Positions 1 to 12,645 of a stretch of DNA of 64,000 nt are shown one piece after another. The position numbers and the translations under genes are program-made. Numbering within the stretch: position 1 is the first letter of the stretch; each line of letters begins with the position of its first letter. Location of the stretch: contig NC_132983.1 in NCBI RefSeq assembly GCF_047496725.1, positions 4,193,501-4,257,500 of the forward strand, read 5' to 3'. Origin of the DNA: Anoplolepis gracilipes (taxonomy: Eukaryota > Arthropoda > Insecta > Hymenoptera > Formicidae). The notes under the pieces were generated by a model that did no database searches, was not told the DNA's origin, and worked only from the letters and a program-made list of their open reading frames with translations.

Positions 1-299
1 TGTCACTAATAAAATATCGACTTCAAATTTGTCAAAAAATTCATAATTGAAATAAAAGTGCGCGACTTTGATATAATATATATATATATACATAACTTGT
101 ATTATTTCTTATCAAAAAGTTAAATTAATAAAAAACCGTGCAGATTTATAATTATACCACAAATTTATAAAATGAATTATTGTGTAATATATGTATAAAT
201 GTATTTTTGTGTGCGTGTGTATAAACATATTTATTTATATGCACGACTATATATTTGTTATAAGTGTATTCCACAAATCTTCCTTCGTTCATCGTGAAA
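1..299. other. AT-rich flank upstream of tRNA-Asp
   Basis: This is AT-rich DNA with a short (TA)n run near position 80 and no coding sequence that I recognise. The last 30 bases before the tRNA hold no obvious TATA-like element beyond general AT richness, which fits a tRNA gene driven by internal promoter boxes. Confidence 0.5.
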
Positions 300-371
300 T
301 CCTCGGTAGTATAGTGGTCAGTATCCCCGCCTGTCACGCGGGAGACCGGGGTTCGATTCCCCGCCGGGGAG
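300..371 (+). tRNA. tRNA-Asp (anticodon GTC)
   Basis: This is a complete 72-nt tRNA gene without intron and without encoded CCA, as expected for a eukaryotic nuclear tRNA. The acceptor stem TCCTCGG (300-306) pairs with CCGGGGA (364-370) with one T-G wobble, leaving a G discriminator at 371. The anticodon stem CCCGC (326-330) pairs with GCGGG (338-342) around a seven-base loop whose central triplet GTC lies at 333-335. That reads the aspartate codons GAC and GAU. The T arm carries GGTTCGATTCC, which is also the B box of the internal Pol III promoter; the A box is in the D arm (about 307-318). It stands alone, with no other tRNA recognised in the window. All stems are intact, so it looks functional rather than a SINE-derived relic. 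Fold and isotype are read directly from sequence; expression is inferred. Confidence 0.97.
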
Positions 372-377
372 ATGATA

Positions 378-391
378 TTTTTTATTTTTTT
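378..391 (+). terminator. Pol III T-run terminator of tRNA-Asp
   Basis: Six T residues (378-383) and, after one A, seven more (385-391) lie 7 nt downstream of the mature tRNA 3' end. A run of four or more T on the non-template strand is the standard RNA polymerase III stop, so this pair of runs should end the tRNA-Asp transcript with a short trailer. Confidence 0.85.
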
Positions 392-3300
392 ATTAAAGAT
401 GCAATTTTCTCACTTATTTAATGTTATATCAAATGGCATAATAAATTTTTGATATTGCGAATGTCTTCCAATTTTTCATGTGACAGATGTAGATACTACC
501 AAGTGACTATACTATTGAAAATTTTACAATGAATGGAGAAAGATTTATTGACGTAACAAAGATTTACAAAAATACATTTATATTACATAATAACAAATTT
601 TGTAAATATTTGCATCTACAATGTCTGTTTGACAAATCATCTAAAAGTTAATGTAAAATCTTTGATAACATATTAAATAATAATGCATATATAATAATAA
701 ATATGACTTTATATTTAACCAATATTTTATTAAACATTTAACTAATTACGATGCAAAATATTTATATAAGAATGATAAACAAAAATTAATATTCAGCCAA
801 GCCTCTCTGAAAAAAAATGCATTTTAAACACCAACATTATTTGCTTGCTTTACACACATACCAAGTTCCATCATTTTAGAATCATAAGAGATCCACTCGC
901 GAGCGTTCCTCATCAGCTGACAACGCGCGCCTTTCGTGACGCGGTTGCTCGCGAATTAATCACGTTTATAGGACGCTTTGTAACCGTTCCCTATGGTCCC
1001 TCGCTCTGCCCGAGTACGCGACAATTCCACGCGAAAAGACGACATGAGGCGGCGGCAGTAGCAGGCAGGTTGCATTCCCGTGGGATGGGAAAGCCTAGAA
1101 AAAGGGAAGCGCAGCGAATTACTCAGCGCGTAGCCGCGCCCATTTGCGGAAAAGAAGCGGATATAATGGTGAATTGGATTACCCGGGGCTAGGGCTGAAG
1201 AAAGCGAGCGAGTGATACAAGAACGCGAGAAATTGCCGGTTCTCTTACCGCGATCCAGTTGCGCTATGATACGAATACGTTTCTGAGAAAGAGAGAAAAA
1301 GAGAGAGAGAGAGAGAGAGGGAGGGAGAGAAATATTTACGATAACGATTTGTGACGAATTAACCGAACGCTTGTCCTTGTAAACACTGCGCGACTATAAG
1401 GAATGTGATGTAACGAGATGTAAGAATAAGATACGCAAGATTTGTCTCTAGAGAATATCTTGGGAAGAAAGTTTGAGGGGGGCTATTTTTTTATCAATTA
1501 AGAGACGAAATGCCGTTGGATTATTTTTACCTTTTGAAATATCCAATATCAGCATCCAATCGTAAGATTCTTGCGATAAATGGTTTTACTAATTACAAGT
1601 ATTAACAATATAAATATTAAAGAACTCTTCTAATTAATGTTCTTAAAAAAGTGAATAATAATCATTTATGCAAATTAACAACATTTTAAATAATGCATTG
1701 AGATGCTAGCTTATTTAATACAAAATTAGATATGTTGATTTCTCATTCATACTTCAAGCATAGATTCTTGGACGAAATTATCTCCTCTTTCTCTTAGAAA
1801 AAAATTTTATAATTCGAGCTTAAAAATTACAATGCAAAATTTAAAACAAAATTTAAACGCGAAGCGTTGTTGTTTTTTGAACATTTTATGTGACATAATA
1901 ATATTGTTCACATATAACATACATTGCACTTGCAATCATTCGTTTCAATTTGTCACCTTGAAACTATTGTAATCTTATTTGTCATTTGCTTCTCCTCCAC
2001 CTTTCTTACTACATGCGCTTCTTTGCCTTCTCCTTAAATTATCATCGCTTATACGCGTCAAAGAAAATGGAGTATATACCCTATTAATCGTCGAGATACT
2101 TATCGGTCGTTAACGAGGGGAATGTTAATTAACGAACGTTTGCAACGTGTTAGCTCCTTGCACCTGCACGCTTCCAGTTTTGCGTAAAACGTCGCGACCT
2201 ATATTGACAGATTAATAAACAGATATGTTATCTTTGTCTCTTAACGGCGGCTGTTTGACGATATCGATGTTTCTGTAAGATCAGTTTAAGTTGATGTATA
2301 CCGACTATATAATGAACATTAACAAACCAAGAAGATGATGATAGTAGATAGAAATATATGAGGTTTGTTGCACAACACTATTGCATTTTTTTTTTTAATT
2401 TCTCGTTATTTAAAAAATATTGTTTATAAAATATATACGTAGATTTTACCGGATTAGAATTGAAAAAAAAAACATAGAATACTTTTTTACTCTTTTTTAT
2501 TTTAAAAATATAAATTATTTTTATAAATATATCAAGTATCAATTATTTCGATTGCAAGATATTTAATGAGAAGATATGTGTATCCGATTTTCTAATCAGA
2601 TAACTCTCGGGAGAAACGGTGGCGATAGGTTTCGATTTACTGTTAAATTTTTTTTTTTTTTTTTACCTTGAGTGGCCGCACGTGGGAGATGAACACACTT
2701 CTCTTCATGTGTTTACTCACACAACGTCTGTATTCAGACGCACATATATAATTAGGTTTCACGTTGTTTGATACGCAATGCACGCAGCCGGAAAAAAACC
2801 GGAAAATCGTTAATGAACACAAAGTGGTAGACATTTCGTTCCTCTAGGCGATACAAAAACCACTTCCGGCATAAATTAAGTGTACGCGCGTAAGAATTAA
2901 TTGTTTTCACGTGCGTAATCAACTCGCGGCCGATTCCTGTTGAAATGATACGATTAGTCAATGTGTGAAGTACATTTTATAATACGTTGTTTTAATTATT
3001 GTAATGTCGAGATACACGCATTTGACGTTTTTCTTTATACGTGTATCGTATTAAATGTTAGATATTTTGTTAATATTAGTTAATATAGTAATTGTTGTAA
3101 CAAGTTTAATCCTTTTGATTCTTTCAATATTTTACAATTTGTTATCATGTTTATTATTAAATAACATTGAAAAATGTATATATATATATTAATTATTTGT
3201 CCATTAATATTTTATCATTATGATCATATAATATTTATTACATACTCTAAAGAAATTACATCATATGCAAGCATTGTCCAACGATATTATATATATAACA

Positions 3301-6300
3301 TTAATAGTATAGTTGGTTTTTTATTTAGGGAGAAGATGGTTATAATTATTAAAAAGATAAAATTGAGTTTTATCTTCATAAAATTGTTAATAATCGACAA
3401 CATACATTTTTAAATTTGATAAAAATTCTTAACACAATAATTATTTTTTTTTTTTTACGGAATACTTGTCGACTTTCTCTCGCAGTACTTGAAATATTCG
3501 CTGAACCTAATCGTGTCTGGAAATGCGCATCGTGACGAGTGACACGAGCCGGCTTCCTCCCTACGGGGAACGAAAAAAAAAAAAAAAAAAAAAAAAAAAG
3601 ATGACGACCAGACGCAGGATGCCGGCGTGTAGGGTGCGTTTTCATACAAAATAACGAAAGTTCCTTCCGGTATCGGATCACGTAATACGCTGGTCGTACG
3701 GTGTGCGAAAGTTCTCTCCGCCTGGTAGGCGGGTCTGACTGCCAAGTCTAACCCTTATAACGCACATTCACCGACTGTTTACGTACCTGACGTGAAAGCA
3801 TCACGAAATGCAAGTCCCGCCTATAGAACGGGTGCTCGTCCGTTTGTTCGCTCGGCAAAACGTGTAATGAAATTTTTTTTATTTTTCGTAAAAATAACGT
3901 TTGACACTTTTGAATCAGTGTTCAGATGAAATTGAATGATGTTATCAAAGCCTGTTATACAATCTATATTGGTAATTTACAATAGATTTTTTTGTATCTT
4001 CTCTCTCTGTCTTTCTTTATACAATATTATTAATTGAATACTAATGTAAATGTTAAAAACGTAAGTTTTAAAAAATATTAAAGAATATTTGGACAGGTTT
4101 TAACTGATTTCTAATTTATGTGATGTGGATAACATCGTATTCTTAATTAAAATCGTAGATTGAAGCGGAACACATACGTGCCGTTAAATCCAGGATAATG
4201 GTGCGTGTGCATTATTAATATATTCTGGGAAAAAAATAACATCGATAATATTGCCCCTTTCGGAATAAAAGGAGGAAGGGGCAAGCGATCGTTGAGAACA
4301 GGGAATGTATATAAAACGAGTATTCAATTATATTGTTAATTGCACTAATAAGGAATGTGTGATTATTTAACGAACGGTGTACGTCGATATAATGGCAGAA
4401 CGTTATTTGTATGCGTGTACGATTCTGTGGTTTATACCTGTCGATATAAGAGGTGTCCGTGTTATTATTTTCTATTTACGGTCACACATACATACGTAGA
4501 TGTTGGTGTAGGTAGCACGAGACAATCTATCGTACGGTATGTTACGTGAGTTAAAATGTGCCGCGCGTTGATAAAGCGTTTTAAATGCAATCGTTAATTT
4601 CGCGTTCCTATTACCGCAATTAGAATTTGCATTTTATAAATATGCAATTTCGTGGCGGCACTAATCCACTTCTCGGTCGCGTATCCCTCTTCCCACTCCA
4701 GTTCTTTGCAACTTTTCGCTCTGTTCACGATGCCCCCTCTAGCTTTCGATGGATATAAACTTGTCAAAATAGCTCGAAAAGCTCTTTCTGTCTTTGAAGC
4801 GTCGAGAATGATATAGTTTTATAGCACATCTCTGAGAAAACTGATTGGTGCAACGATGATTTTATCAGAGATTTAATTTATAACTGAAAAGGCATTTTAA
4901 TTCATCTAGGATTATTGATTTATCATTTGATGATAGCATTTAATTCTTGATTTAAAATATTGTATTATGGTATATTACAATTACAGACTTTATTTCTTAT
5001 CATCTAAAATGGTTAGAGAAAATTGTTAAATACAAATATTAATTATTTAAAATGTTTTTGACAGGTCTTCTGTCTTTTTTTTATATCTAGAATTTTTGAT
5101 AAATTTTTTCAATTGATTCTTTCTTAACAAAAAGTCATAACTACATTATGTGCGTTGAACCAAGGGTCTTCATTTCGCTCTATCTACACAAATAAAAATT
5201 TCCATGCTCTGTTACGTGGTATTTTAGAGACACCCGGTTGACCACACGAGCACTAACTGGCAGTCTCAACCAAGAAGGCACAAATTAGCGATTCTGAGTA
5301 TTTCAAGACGCGGGACGTCAAGTATATGACAAGTACTCGTTGTCCAATTTCGTTAAATCTTTGATCTCACCGCACAGATCGAGCGGATCTTATGACAACT
5401 CTTGTATTCCACGTCTTACATTTTTATTGTACGCCTTAAAAATAATTGACACAATACAAATGTTAATTTATATTTCAAAAAATTTAATATATTTTAATAC
5501 ACGACGTAAACATTTAATCATAGTGATAATAATAATGCTTTAATTCCAAATAACTTTAACGTGAATGATAGTTCACGATTCGTTAAAGAACTTGTTGCGG
5601 CAGTTAATTCATAGATCATAATTAATGAAAGGGATTTAGAGAATCGTTTGCCTTTTTTTGTAATGCTTTTAATTGCTACACATGTGCTGCAAATCGTGAA
5701 ATTTCTGCCCTTTCCCAGCCTATCCGATTACGAAATTCCGACTTATAATATAATATTGATAAAATAATTAAGAAATATTTATTTTGGAAATTCTATGATC
5801 GTTGATTCTCTTAACAGAAATTAATGGTTCTAATTATCGTTTCTATCACACTTATTATAACAGCGTACGACCACATCTGCCAGATGACTGCAGTGAAAGA
5901 CCGTTTTCATTATTCAAACGCGCCATCATGACAGTAAACCGTGCACGATGCGCGGAAATCGATGCCGGCCGTTCTGACTCTACTATGTAATCGTGAGAAA
6001 CTGAAATTGTTCAATCACACGCGCCGGGAGCCGCGAGATCGATGCAATTGCATAGTCGTTGACGTCCCGGGCCTGCATTCGTATCCCGCATTTAGCGTTA
6101 AATGCGCCGACGCGATTCTCATCTAATAATGTTGCATGCGATCTCCCTGGTAAACTTCGAATTCAACATTTAATGACACAAAGTAGCATGCAAATATACA
6201 TTTAATTCGTCATCAATTCAATCATTCAATCGATGCATAATGTCGTATATTCCGCATTACAAATTATAGTTATTATTTAACGAAATTTTAAGAATAAAAG

Positions 6301-7775
6301 ATATAAATATCAATGTCGACAACTTTTTTAAACAACTTTTGCTTAAAAATTTATTACGCAAATAATTACAAAATTATTTATTTATCGAGAAAGGCAACTT
6401 CAAATATTAGTAATATTATTAATAAATAACAAAATAATTAAAGCTACCTTTCTCATTAAGCTAATTGATAACTAATAATATTATTATTACTATAATATGC
6501 GCAAGGTTTATATAAAAAATTCAGGCAAAATAAAAAGATACACATAGCTCGTTAAAATTAACATTAAGAGATTGATTTGCTTTAATTTTTATCGAAATGT
6601 GGTCCAAATTAATTTTATTCTTACGATCACGTGATATTAACATTTCCGCCCGAGGATGCAGCCGGTTAGCACAGCCGAAACTAAAGGAGCAGGAACGACC
6701 GTGGGATCCGCGTGCTAAGGATCCTCTCGTTCTCGCCTTCCTCCATTCTTCTCCTGCCCCCCTTCTCTTCGATCTTTGCTTAATAATTGTTTTTTGCACT
6801 CGTATTTACGAGGACCGGCCAATGATACGCATTACGTGTGGCGTTAATTGTACCAAAACGCGCGCATCTGCCTTTTCAACGCTAAAATTTTACGTATCCT
6901 ATTACTATTTACGTGTTTAGCAAATGAAATGCGCGTCGCGTTTCGCAATTTATTTTGCATAAGTGTTCGATATTCAATACTTGAAAATATCGTTTGTTTG
7001 TACTTTAATTTAAAATAGCGGAATGACAATATGTCAATGTAAGTAACGTCAGCAAAGTAGATATATGTTAAGTGAAAAGTTAATGCGAAAAACTTGTATT
7101 CCGGTTTATTGGAAAATTGATTTTTCTCTGTTTCAATAAACGCAATAAATTATAATTTTTTTATCAATTCTATATAAAATTTTAACATTTTGCTATATTT
7201 TACCTGATTTCATGAAAATTCGGAATAATGGACTTTAAAGAATATTGCAGAGTTTAAAACGTTCCGTCTCAAGTTTCCCTCAAGTTTCTCTTATCTAAAA
7301 TGTTAAATTATTTGATAGGTAAAAGCATCAAATCTTTATTTTGCGAAGCAGTGGTCACGAAATACTTGCATACCATGAAAAGGTACTGTTCCTGCCAAAT
7401 TAAAGTACAAGATGCTACCAAGCTCGAAGACGATGACGTAAAATCCCCAAATCAATAATATCGATTCGTCCCGGATCATTTTCTGTTTTTAATTATACTT
7501 TAGGTTAGCCGAGGTTAACCCCATTAAGTTTGCGATGCCGTAAGAAGGCTACCATGATCTTTATTTCGTTTCGTTTCTCCGAGATCCAATTACATCCGTT
7601 TACGTTAAACATTTTTAGGTTTATTGCTTGACGTTGCAAAACATGAAGAATTGGACTGACTTATTGTGGTGCTATTTTTAACTCACTCTGAAAGTTTTCA
7701 ACTCTCAAAATTGTATAATCATAATTTTATATCGATACATTATAATTAAAAATTATTTCTGATGAAAGAAGAATT

Positions 7776-7778
<3 letters not shown>
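392..7778. other. Non-coding AT-rich DNA, no gene recognised
   Basis: No reading frame here resembles a known protein and none has a paired splice context. Around 880-1260 the DNA is richer in CpG and includes a GA-rich simple stretch near 1290-1330. A 27-nt poly(A) tract lies at 3573-3599. The longest frames are of the size and composition expected by chance. A 52-codon ATG frame at 7300-7458 is noted as a finding only. The stretch could be intergenic, or upstream intron or regulatory DNA of the spineless gene; the sequence alone does not decide. Confidence 0.55.

Positions 7779-7834
<56 letters not shown>
7779..7834. repeat. (AG)n microsatellite, about 28 units
   Basis: A perfect 56-nt AG dinucleotide run, followed by a slightly degenerate AAAGAGAAG tail. 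On the other strand it reads as (CT)n, a GAGA-factor-type motif in insects. Its length makes it likely to vary between individuals. Confidence 0.97.
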
Positions 7835-7842
<8 letters not shown>

Positions 7843-10800
7843 GCTTCCTTTTTTCAAAGAAATTAGAATTAATCTATTTTTATATTTGTGTGTGAGCAAT
7901 AAAATATGTAATAATTGAAAATTAAGAACATTGAAATGTGTTGAATGAAAGAATAAGAGATGGTAAACGAACCGCAGTTAATTAATTTACGAGAGTTAAT
8001 GTGGATGTAATGAAATGTTCCTGTTTATAAAATTGCATTTTTGCCGATAATCTACAGTTTTGTGTTTATCTTGTCAATTTTTCGACAGCTCATTTTGATC
8101 TCTACGTTTCACCAATTATCATCGACCGGGTTAACGGCAAAATTTCGAGGAAACCTCGGCAACGCCATGTCCTTAATTATTGGTTCGCAATAATCTCGTT
8201 GCCGAACGAGACTTTTCGAGCGTCCAGCACATGACTCCGATCACCAATTGTTCGCCTTTTTTTCTGTGATCGTTAAAGATCACGATAAGTTCAATAGGTT
8301 CATGGATTGAAAAATTAACGCGAAACTGGTTTGATGGGAAAAGATGAGATATTGACGCAGACCGTAAAATCGATCGTTTCGGATCGCGTGATGGAATGGT
8401 GTTTTTCAAGCTCTTTTAAACAGCGAAATATCTTTGAACGATACAATATTTGTCACGACATATATAAAAATAAATGAATTATGTTTATTTTATTCACACC
8501 TATTAATTAAGAAGGAAATTAAAAATCGCTTTTGATTTAAATTACTAAAGATAAAAAAAGTATCTCTCTATATTTTTTATGGAAATTTCTAGAAAATTTT
8601 AATGAAAACATGAAAAAATTAACTTTAAATTAATTTGAATTCACTCCTTCATTACGAATAATATTGCTTTACATTTGCAAAATACTGAAGGGTTATTAAG
8701 GCAATAAATGGATTCTGACGAATTCGTGTCCGAATGGGAAAGCGCGGCGAATAGAAAGCGGTTTAACTTATCGACGTTTTAATTACCCCGAGTTTATTGC
8801 CGGTTTAATGACTGTAATTATGCGAGCGTCTCAAGACTTCGGAAAGCGAGAGAGAAAAGAAAGGGAGGAGAAATGAGGGGAGGAAATGTGCGCGGCGTTT
8901 CTCCCAGAGAATCGGAGGCAGCGGAGCTACCGCTCAGATAATATGCTAATTTCTTGACAGGTAAGTAAAGCACGTAAGGGAGATCGGACCACGCTAACCT
9001 CACAATTCTGTCGAATCAGTAATGGTTATGGCCGTTAATGGCCACGTATTTCATGGTCGGTCGATCATCGCTTTACTGCACACGACTGATTGTCCCTTTC
9101 TTCCTTCCTTTTTCTACCCTCCGCGCTTTATTATTCGCCTCGTGATACGGCAGCAATTAGAAGCGCTCATTTTTTCCCCCCTTTATGCAGCTTCCGTTGT
9201 TCTCAGACAAGAGATTAACTGATGAGAGTCGAGATTTTCTTCGTGAACGAAGTAAAAAAATTTAATTCGTGTTTTTGATTGAAAGTAGAAAGTAGTCGTG
9301 CAATTGTTATTTCGAGAAAAATTTTACCAAGGATTTTACATACTTTTTATTTCATATAAAGGAACATTTTTAAATTATATATTTAATACTAGAGAATAAT
9401 ATAGAATAATAATATTTCCAATAATATTAATAAATATATCTATTTAGCAGAAAATATTATATATGTATTAACAATGAAAAGGTTATCAAATTACTTTTAA
9501 TAATTTTTATAATAATATATTTTTATAATTATAATACATCGGTTTTAAAAACTAGAAATAATAACAAATACTGTCATACGATTAGTTACTGAAAAGAAAC
9601 GGTAAAAAAATTGAGAAACCTAATGAGTTTTATTATAATAAAAGTCTAACTGCGTCAGGTACTTTTAATTATCTCACCAGCCTCGATACCTCGAAACGTA
9701 ACTCTTTGATTTCGGCCTTGCAAAGAGGTCGACTCGCGCAGCCCCCTCGGCCTTAATAACTTTTTCTCGCGAAGGCAGTATCTCTTTCTCTTGAGTGAGA
9801 AGCGCGAGTTAAGCGTGCTCCACCCTGTGTGTATATCGGGGCCACCCTGGGTAGTATCTGGGTCCTTCGTTTTCTCGCGCGAGAGCGCGGTTACCGATAT
9901 GCAACAATTATTATTATATCATCCCGAGGTGTCAGGAGGTCAAGCGTGCCACGACTACGTATAGACATAATATCGGTGCCTATTGAACGCGCGCCACGTT
10001 CTTCCCCGCCCCACGTATACGGCCGCGATACGTAATTATCCGGCCGGACTGCCTCGCCCCGATATTTATGGGATCGAGAGATCGAAATCGAATCATGCTC
10101 GGGCAGTCCCATCTGCCGTCCGATCTGTCTCTCGAAACGTATGGCATATCTACGAAATCGGCATCGATTCGCGATCGTGGAATTAAAACTGTCTTTAGAA
10201 AAAAATTAACGTATTTTATATTAACATTGAGTATGTATAATATATTCATATCTTAAGAATTAAGACAGAATTAAATTATTTTGCACCTATACATTTGCAA
10301 CATTATTCAAAAAATCCATGAGACCACCGCTACTTGTATCGTCATTAAAGAATTATAAATGAAAGATTTAAGTTTTGCATTCTTGCTTAATGTCTCGATA
10401 TGTTTCGACAATAATGTGATAATAATATAAAAGCGATTTAAATCGAATACAGTTTCTCATAATTGAACTGATCCGTTTCTTCATTTATTTTTATTTTCGA
10501 GATTGCAATTATTATTGCTCGCAGTATTCAAAAGATTCAACGGGAGAAAATAATAAGGAATTGAATACTCGGAAGATGCGCCATAATCGTCCACCCCCGG
10601 GATAAATACATTATCGCCTTCTTTCTCTTGATTCTAGATCGCGATCTCGATCCAGCCCGATTAGCCGAGGTTGGTCCAGTCGAATCTCACTTTCATTCCC
10701 ACACGGACTTCTTTCGACCCACGGCCGACCAGTGTCGGCTAATAAAATCTATTTTTATTAATATCGTATTATATCAGGACCGACCAGAGATATTTAACGT

Positions 10801-11023
10801 TTACGGCGGTTCCGGGAAGAGCGCGGAGTCGTAACGACAACCCGCCGCTTGGCACCGGTTGGCGGCTTCATTCTCAACCAAGACAGTTTAGTTAGCAACG
10901 TCGATTCATTTATACCACCAATTAAAACTCTATCTCGAATATCGCTCGCCATACGAACGATGATACCTTCTATCCCGAATTCACACAGGATAATTGCACG
11001 CGAAAAGAGACCGCCTAGTTCAA
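7835..11023. other. Non-coding DNA with a GC-richer block
   Basis: Mostly AT-rich sequence in which I recognise no gene. A GC-richer part at about 9720-10190 produces several overlapping short frames on both strands, a sign of base composition rather than coding. A 65-codon frame at 10849-11043 (starting at ATG) ends with residues TINRLR and runs in frame into the start of the tandem array that follows. It may therefore be linked to the array's history rather than to a gene. Confidence 0.5.
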
Positions 11024-11752
11024 CGATAAACCGCCTGCGTTAGGTTTCGCAGATTTATATCGGTGTCTCTCTTGATTTCTCGAATAAATTCTAGTGGCAA
11101 AAAAATTTATAGCGGATTTTCTTCGCACAAGCAGACGTTCGTTAATCACTCATCTAATTCTTACGTGATACAAAAATATCAAACGCTCGTCGAGAAAAAA
11201 ATCTGGAAAATGATAAATCGCCTGCGTCGATTTCACAGATTTATATCGGTATCTCTCTTGATTTCTCGAATAAATTCTAGTGGCAAAAAAATTTATAGCG
11301 GATTTTCTTCGCACAAGCAGACGTTCGTTAATCACTCATCTAATTCTTACGTGATACAAAAATATCAAACGCTCGTCGAGAAAAAAATCTGGAAAATGAT
11401 AAATCGCCTGCGTCGATTTCACAGATTTATATCGGTATCTCTCTTGATTTCTCGAATAAATTCTAGTGGCAAAAAAATTTATAGCGGATTTTCTTCGCAC
11501 AAGCAGACGTTAATCACTCATCTAATTCTTACGTGATAAAAAAATATTAAACGCTCGTCGAAAAAAAAATCTGGAAAATGATAAATCGCCTGCGTCGATT
11601 TCACAGATTTATATCGGTGTCTCTCTTGATTTCTCGAATAAATTCTAGTGGCAAAAAAATTTATAGCGGATTTTCTTCGCACAAGCAGACGTTAATCACT
11701 CATCTAATTCTTACGTGATAAAAAAATATCAAACGCTCGTCAATGAAAAAAA
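11024..11752 (+). repeat. Tandem array, four 182-186-bp units
   Basis: Units anchored on CTTGATTTCTCG begin at 11071, 11257, 11443 and 11625, giving periods of 186, 186 and 182 bp. A diverged partial unit leads in from about 11024. Units one and two look identical over 186 bp. Units three and four share a 4-bp deletion, GACGTTAATCAC in place of GACGTTCGTTAATCAC. The 186-bp period is 62 codons, so one plus-strand frame stays open over 11063-11536 (157 residues, starting at GTG) and repeats the same basic, serine-rich peptide. The 4-bp deletion in unit three breaks the frame, and a TAG in the lead-in closes it upstream. Each unit carries one TACGTG hexamer. A non-coding minisatellite is the simplest reading; a fast-evolving repeat protein is possible but unsupported. 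Confidence 0.93.
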
Positions 11753-12401
11753 ATCTGAAAAAAATTACGTGGAAAGTACCTTATTGTTATAATTATACAC
11801 ACGTGACGTTCAATGACAGCAGTGAATCACCCGCGTATATTGTAAAAGTCGTCGCGGCGATGCTAACCTATTGACCGAAGACCGAATACCGATGCATCAC
11901 GCGATGTACGGCGCGTTCGTGGTCGTGTAAGGCCTTGAACCGATCGGCCAAAGAAACGCGCACGCACTCCTGATGGGAAGGACAACGGTTCATTGGATCG
12001 CATGTGCGTTCGTCGTGGAAACAAAACGCACGCGGGTGTTACTCTCCGTTCATTCACTCGCGGAGTGCGTTGGTTACATGGCACAATGACGTTCTCTCGT
12101 TGTGCTCCGAGTCCTATTACGAGAGGACATGGCGCGATATTGTTGCCATCGTATTAACGGACCGTCGATGAGAGAGAGAGGGGGCTTCCCTTAAGAAGCT
12201 ACAGTTGCACCGCGAACGTATATATGTGGGATGATCCCCACATACTTTTGCGGTTTGTTCGTCACGCGTCGCGAAAGAAAACGCGCGGCAAACATATATA
12301 TGTGTATTGAAGCGTGAACGCCATTTGGAAAATTACGGTTTGCAACACGCTAACGTGATAAATGTAGGAAATAATAGCGTAACGAGAACATACGCGCGCA
12401 C
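11753..12401. other. GC-richer non-coding DNA with a hairpin
   Basis: No coding exon recognised. The block is CpG-rich between about 11850 and 12150, has a short GA run near 12170, and contains a hairpin at 12223-12244 (stem TATGTGGG/CCCACATA). It separates the 186-bp array from the 439-bp tandem duplication, so three local rearrangement or regulatory features lie within about 2 kb. Confidence 0.5.
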
Positions 12402-12593
12402 GCACATACGGATCTTTAATTTTGCCCCATGTTTATCCATATCTTTCGCGATGAATACGAATAATTAGAATTTATGTCGTAATCTACCGGTTGCTGTGTA
12501 ATCATAGCTCGCTATCTGAGAAATTACTTTTTAGAAAGGAATGATTCTCTTTTTACTCTATGAATGACACAGGAAAATTCTTATAAATTATCT

Positions 12594-12645
<52 letters not shown>

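Noticed and set aside
845..1192. Frame with AKRRHEAAA as the missing N-terminal spineless exon
   Set aside because: The expected Arg-rich motif followed by a Ser codon split at a donor is absent; the resemblance is limited to a few basic residues.
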